Assembly (NCBI GenBank): GCA_016928455.1
Contig: JAFGKP010000123.1
Span: forward strand, 1-36,470
Direction of reading: 5' to 3'
Origin: Methanomicrobia archaeon
Lineage (GTDB): Archaea; Halobacteriota; Syntropharchaeia; Alkanophagales; Methanospirareceae
DNA: 36,470 nt
The notes under the pieces are model-generated. The model made no database searches and was not told the origin of the DNA. It was given only the letters and a program-made list of their open reading frames with translations. Each line of letters opens with the position of its first letter. Positions within the stretch are counted from its first letter, which is position 1. The position numbers and the translations under genes were made by a program. This document shows, piece by piece, positions 32,683-36,470 of this stretch.

Positions 32683-34886
32683 CAGCATTCTGGAAGAGCG
32701 AGCAGGCCGTTTCTGAAGTGGTGGGCGTGCTCCTGATAATGGCTATTCTCCTCTCTCTGAGCGCGATCTTCTTCTCGCGAGAGGTTCCGGCATGGACGAA
32801 GGAGTTCGAATATCAGCATGCCGCAAAGGTCCCGCAGGACTTCGCGGCACTCGGCGCACAAATTGATATGGCGCTGGCGAGCGAAGACCCAGCGACACCC
32901 TTGTCTACTGCTATCGGGATGACCCCCGGTACTGTCCCGCTGGTCGGCCTCCAGGCCGCCGAAGGCACGCTCACCTTCGAGCCTGATGAAGAGACTTTCG
33001 AATGTATCGCCACCACGCTCGAAGCAGCAAATACCTCGGGGAACGCCTACTGGAATGATAGCTCTACCTGGACTAAATTCGAGAAGTACCATGTGAAAGT
33101 GACCGATTCGGGCGTACGGCTGGAATCCGACGCGGGAGAATATAAAGACCCTATTGAAACGAACGGGACACTCTCGGGGGAATATTATTGCGATCGCTTC
33201 ATCGTCCGGAATAATTCGACACTGACCGTACCGGGACGGTTAACGATCCACGCCATGAACATTTTCGTTGATGAAGGGACTCTAATTACCGCAGATGGCT
33301 GGGGCTATGCGGGTGGGGCGGGCAACAAGCCGGGGTATAACGGGAGTGGAACAGGTGGAGGGAAAGGTGGAGACGAAGGTGAAAATAAGAAAGAAGGGGG
33401 TTACGGCGGCGGTGGTGGGGGATGCGGCGGAGAAGGGGGCCGTGGGGGGAATAATACCGACTCAGGTGGCAGTGCATCGCATTTGAACGATTTGATGGGC
33501 TCTGGCGGCGGTGGCGGTGGCGACTGGAAGGATCCTAATGGTAAGATCGTACTCTCATCAGGTGGTGCCGGTGGGTCGGGTGGGGGTTATATACAGTTAG
33601 ATGCGGCCACTATTGATATTCGGGGTATTATCTCCGCTAATGGATCAGACGGAGTAGGTGCTCAATTATCTAAGGACAATAACTTTTTTGGTGGGGGTGG
33701 CGGTGGTGGTAGCGGCGGCCTGATCATCATCAAAGGTAATGTCGTCAATATTACCGGTATGCTCTACGCCATGGGCGGTGATGGGGGCAGTAATGACGAT
33801 AAAGGAACCGGCGGTGGTGGTGGCGGGGGCGGTGAAATCCATGTATATTACGATAGCAGTATCTTTCCAAATGACGTAAAAGCTGACCATATCAATGTAG
33901 GTTACGGTAATGGTGGCAGCAGTGGTAAGGAGGGGGCGGAGGATGGGAAGAACGGCACGCCCGGATCACCCGTGGTAAATCAATCCCTTTACTTTCCGAG
34001 TATCTTCTACTACAGCTCAGGGTATATCGTCTCGAACATGATCAACGTCTCAGACCAGGGGCAGGTCGGGTACGATACGAAGAACAGCACCCTCATTCGC
34101 TACGGGAATGTAACGTACGGGTCTGAGCTTCCGCCTGATACTGATATCGTGCTGAAGGTCCGCACCTCGATGTGTCCTGACATGCACGATGCGCTACCCT
34201 GGGAAGACTGCCCGCCCGTTGCCAATAACACGTACATCCCGAACCTCCCCTCGGCCTCTGACGGGCACCAGTACATCCAGTGGCGTGCTGAACTGCTCAC
34301 CTTCGATCCGCGCATCACGCCCGTGCTCTCGTGGGTCAATATCAGCTACGAGTATGGCAAACGACCGGTGCTCGTTACGTCATCCGGGCATCTGGACTAC
34401 AAGAGCCAGTATCTCTATTTCCCCAATTATCAACTCGTCCACACACACGGCGGCACGATTAAACTTCAGGATGACGAGAGTTTCATGCTCTTCGCACCGC
34501 CTATCTTTGTGAGCACTGATGATTCAGGAATATCGCTCAAAATCACCGCGGTCAACCTTACAGGTACTAAAAGAACGCTCAGCGGACGGCTCAGCGCCAC
34601 CGTGCAGGCCTCGTACCTTGAGGACACCCTGCTCACCAACGGCTTGAACTTCGCGAATATCACCCTGAATATCACGACCAACTATCCCGCCGCATGGGCA
34701 GACTGGTTCAACACGACCTGCAAAGACGCGGGAATAGTGTATGGAAATGCTTCCGGGCAGTATAACATCACCTACAAGAGCACCGCCGCACCAGATACGC
34801 TCCAGATTGTCTTCTACGGCAACGAGACGAAGCCGGTGAACCTGTGGTTGAAACGATCCCGTGCGAAGGTCGAAATAACGAGCTGA
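32679..34886 (+). CDS. Pilin-signal surface protein with glycine-rich beta-helix-like domain (2 of 3)
   Basis: 735 residues, a paralogue of the preceding gene over its full length. Signal: KSEQA then VSEVVGVLLIMAILLSLSAI. Shared blocks: HAAKVPQDFAALGAQIDMAL, EETFECIATT, LTVPGRLTIHAMNIFVDEGT, the glycine-rich beta-helix-like middle (GGGGGGCGGEGGRGG, GGGGGGGSGGLIIIKGN), then DIVLKVRTSMCPDMHDALPW, YIQWRAELLTFDPRITPVLS and NLWLKRSRAKVEITS. AGAGG is only 2 nt from the ATG. It is 41 bp downstream of the first gene. Tandem duplication followed by divergence in the glycine tracts is evident. Confidence 0.85.
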   Translation: MTAFWKSEQAVSEVVGVLLIMAILLSLSAIFFSREVPAWTKEFEYQHAAKVPQDFAALGAQIDMALASEDPATPLSTAIGMTPGTVPLVGLQAAEGTLTFEPDEETFECIATTLEAANTSGNAYWNDSSTWTKFEKYHVKVTDSGVRLESDAGEYKDPIETNGTLSGEYYCDRFIVRNNSTLTVPGRLTIHAMNIFVDEGTLITADGWGYAGGAGNKPGYNGSGTGGGKGGDEGENKKEGGYGGGGGGCGGEGGRGGNNTDSGGSASHLNDLMGSGGGGGGDWKDPNGKIVLSSGGAGGSGGGYIQLDAATIDIRGIISANGSDGVGAQLSKDNNFFGGGGGGGSGGLIIIKGNVVNITGMLYAMGGDGGSNDDKGTGGGGGGGGEIHVYYDSSIFPNDVKADHINVGYGNGGSSGKEGAEDGKNGTPGSPVVNQSLYFPSIFYYSSGYIVSNMINVSDQGQVGYDTKNSTLIRYGNVTYGSELPPDTDIVLKVRTSMCPDMHDALPWEDCPPVANNTYIPNLPSASDGHQYIQWRAELLTFDPRITPVLSWVNISYEYGKRPVLVTSSGHLDYKSQYLYFPNYQLVHTHGGTIKLQDDESFMLFAPPIFVSTDDSGISLKITAVNLTGTKRTLSGRLSATVQASYLEDTLLTNGLNFANITLNITTNYPAAWADWFNTTCKDAGIVYGNASGQYNITYKSTAAPDTLQIVFYGNETKPVNLWLKRSRAKVEITS

Positions 34887-34913
34887 AACGAATGAAGGGA
34901 TTCTGAGAGCTAT

Positions 34914-36245
34914 ATGAGTATGCGACGCCGATCAGAACCAGGAACCGAAGCCGCCCAGGCGTTCGTCGTGGGGGCGATCCTCATCACCGGGATCGTGCTT
35001 ACCACGTCCTTTATCTACCTCTCCATCAACACGCCGGCAGCGACCAAAGCGGGCGAGTATCAGCATGCCGCCGCGGTCGCTGCGGATTTCAATACGCTCT
35101 GCTACAGCATTACCGCTTTGAGAGCTTCAGCATCGTCTGGTGCTTCACTCTCCGTGCCGATCCGCATGAGCCCTGCGAAAGAGTCGCTCATCGCGCTTCC
35201 CGCAGCCGCGGGCACGATCAGCTTCTCACCCGCTACCGAGCAGGTGAGCATTAGCGTCAATGGCACGGGCTCGCCTCCTGCTGGGCCCTGGACGGACGAG
35301 GAGTTCACGCATACCGACCGCTTTAAAGTCGAGATAGCGTCAGGCAACGCCACGCTCGCCAAGCCGCGATACGCACGGGGCTATCTGGAATCGAACCATA
35401 GTACTACACCGGGCAAGATCGGGGGGAAGGATCTGGGAAGTGCGAACATTACGTACGAGAACTTCTCGTGGAACACCAGTCTTCCAGCAAACACGCGGAT
35501 CGTCTTGAAGGTGAGAACGGACATGTTCCCGGATATGAGGCATGCTAAGAACTGGAGCGACTGCCCGGCAATCGAATCACAAGACGGGTTCAATAACAGA
35601 AGTCTCGCGAAAATCGCATCGGTCTCACCGGGGCATCAGTATGTGCAGTATCGCGCGGAGCTCAGCACCTGGGATCCCGATTTAACGCCCACGTTATGTA
35701 ACGTGAGCATCTCTTACAACTTCTCACAACCAGAGGTTGTCCTCGCGAGCTCTTCCGGCTCGATCAGCTTCACGAGCAACCACTGCTATCTCCCGGAGCA
35801 TACCCTCAGCTATGCAAGTGGCGCGGTAATCAAGAAGCAGCAGGACAATGAGTTCGTGCTCGGGAATTTCAGCATCTCCGCCGCTAAAGCAGGCAGTACT
35901 ACAGAAATCCGCATCTCGCTCTTTGACCTGACCGGAACCTCGGTCCCTGCGCAGAGTGGCCAACCAACGACCATCATTAAAATATATCGCGATGACTACG
36001 GACTCATCTCTGATTCGTTCTATTATCCCAATCTCACGCTGAACATCACGACGAATTATACCCAGGCCTGGTCAGACTGGCTGAATAAGACCCTTGACGC
36101 GGCTGGATTGGTCCGCAGCTCTGACTCTGACTACAATCTCTCGAGGCCTACTAATAACTCGGTACGGGTCGTGTTTTATGGCCATGATGATGGTGTTAAG
36201 TTGTATCTCGATAAGACCACCGTTCAGGTACGCATACCAACATAA
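34914..36245 (+). CDS. Pilin-like surface protein without glycine domain (3 of 3)
   Basis: 443 residues, third member of the tandem family, 27 bp after gene 2. N-terminus SMRRRSEPGTEAAQ then AFVVGAILITGIVLTTSFIY: a pilin-type helix but without the acidic residue seen early in the helices of genes 1 and 2. It keeps the region after the helix (EYQHAAAVAADFNTL) and the beta domain (RIVLKVRTDMFPDMRHAKNW, YVQYRAELSTWDPDLTPTLC) with the C-terminal DWLNKTLDAAG segment, but lacks the whole glycine-rich middle. It may be a minor subunit capping or initiating a filament. An ATG at 34920 is an alternative start. Confidence 0.85.
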   Translation: MSMRRRSEPGTEAAQAFVVGAILITGIVLTTSFIYLSINTPAATKAGEYQHAAAVAADFNTLCYSITALRASASSGASLSVPIRMSPAKESLIALPAAAGTISFSPATEQVSISVNGTGSPPAGPWTDEEFTHTDRFKVEIASGNATLAKPRYARGYLESNHSTTPGKIGGKDLGSANITYENFSWNTSLPANTRIVLKVRTDMFPDMRHAKNWSDCPAIESQDGFNNRSLAKIASVSPGHQYVQYRAELSTWDPDLTPTLCNVSISYNFSQPEVVLASSSGSISFTSNHCYLPEHTLSYASGAVIKKQQDNEFVLGNFSISAAKAGSTTEIRISLFDLTGTSVPAQSGQPTTIIKIYRDDYGLISDSFYYPNLTLNITTNYTQAWSDWLNKTLDAAGLVRSSDSDYNLSRPTNNSVRVVFYGHDDGVKLYLDKTTVQVRIPT

Positions 36246-36348
36246 GTTATGCTGGTAGCGAGCGCGGTGACGGTATCGTGTGCGTGGTGCTACGTTAGAG
36301 CATTCTGTACGTTTGGATGGTTCGGATGATGTCCGATTCCGCATCAGG

Positions 36349-36375
36349 CCTGCATTGAGCGTGTATGTATGCAGG
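36349..36375. terminator. Hairpin after the surface-protein operon
   Basis: CCTGCAT and ATGCAGG pair around a 13-nt loop, ~100 bp after the stop of the last operon gene. No T-run follows, so terminator function is weakly supported. Confidence 0.25.
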
Positions 36376-36416
36376 ATGAACGACCGAAAGCGGGGTTGTC
36401 AAGTTAATGGGTGCTG

Positions 36417-36470
36417 CGCGTGATTTTACAAAATTGCGTTAGCAGCGAGCTTCGTTAGGGTAACCAGACC
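36417..36470 (+). repeat. Dispersed repeat B, copy 2 (to window end)
   Basis: 54 bp about 83% identical to 21315-21368, running to the last base of the window; its full extent is unknown. Confidence 0.75.

Overview
The window comes from an archaeon, most likely an uncultured Methanosarcinales/Methanomicrobia-type euryarchaeote (ANME-1/Methanophagales-like is my guess, by inference only). The evidence is archaeal promoter architecture (TATA boxes 25-45 nt before starts, some leaderless genes) and archaea-typical families: a DUF106/EMC3-type membrane insertase, methanogen-type DUF2769 cysteine modules, separate LeuC and LeuD, class III-signal type IV pilins, and VapBC/DUF104/HicBA/HepT-MntA toxin-antitoxin pairs. 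I see no rRNA, tRNA or CRISPR array.

Region 1 (1-12.2 kb) is an ordinary core region, mostly on the minus strand. It holds argC (cut by the window edge), a Cdd1-type helix-hairpin-helix protein, leuD and leuC (split by an exported protein gene), a ferredoxin-type glutamate synthase core with an N-terminal DUF2769 module preceded by a stand-alone DUF2769 gene, a C2H2 zinc-finger protein, a cytochrome b5-like lipoprotein, a UPF1/IGHMBP2-type helicase (plus strand), a DUF167 protein divergent from acylphosphatase, two paired-CBS proteins and the DUF106 insertase. Several minus-strand genes have short tetranucleotide repeats just upstream.

Region 2 (12.2-17.9 kb) has a 1068-residue secreted subtilase with NosD-type beta-helix repeats and a C-terminal surface domain. 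An out-of-frame remnant of that last domain follows it. Then come truA and a TrmJ-like rRNA/tRNA 2'-O-methyltransferase.

Region 3 (17.9-29.2 kb) is an accessory island dominated by toxin-antitoxin modules in all states of decay. Intact: MntA/HepT, HicBA and two DUF104-PIN pairs. Damaged: a truncated VapC, a frameshifted VapC, a DUF104 antitoxin with an internal deletion, and an unidentified frameshifted gene. It also carries a duplicated cassette encoding two ~86% identical proteins of unknown family, three pairs of dispersed repeats, two separate type IV pilin genes, a probable small ribbon-helix-helix protein and rubredoxin. The last two share a nearly identical 32-bp promoter element.

Region 4 (29.2-36.5 kb) has a membrane protein with a CFI-box-like segment, then a three-gene tandem operon of large pilin-signal surface proteins. 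Two have glycine-rich, beta-helix-like middles; the third lacks both the glycine domain and the acidic residue usually found after the cleavage site. My reading is that these form or decorate a surface filament. This operon and the duplicated unknown family are the best candidates for undescribed biology here.
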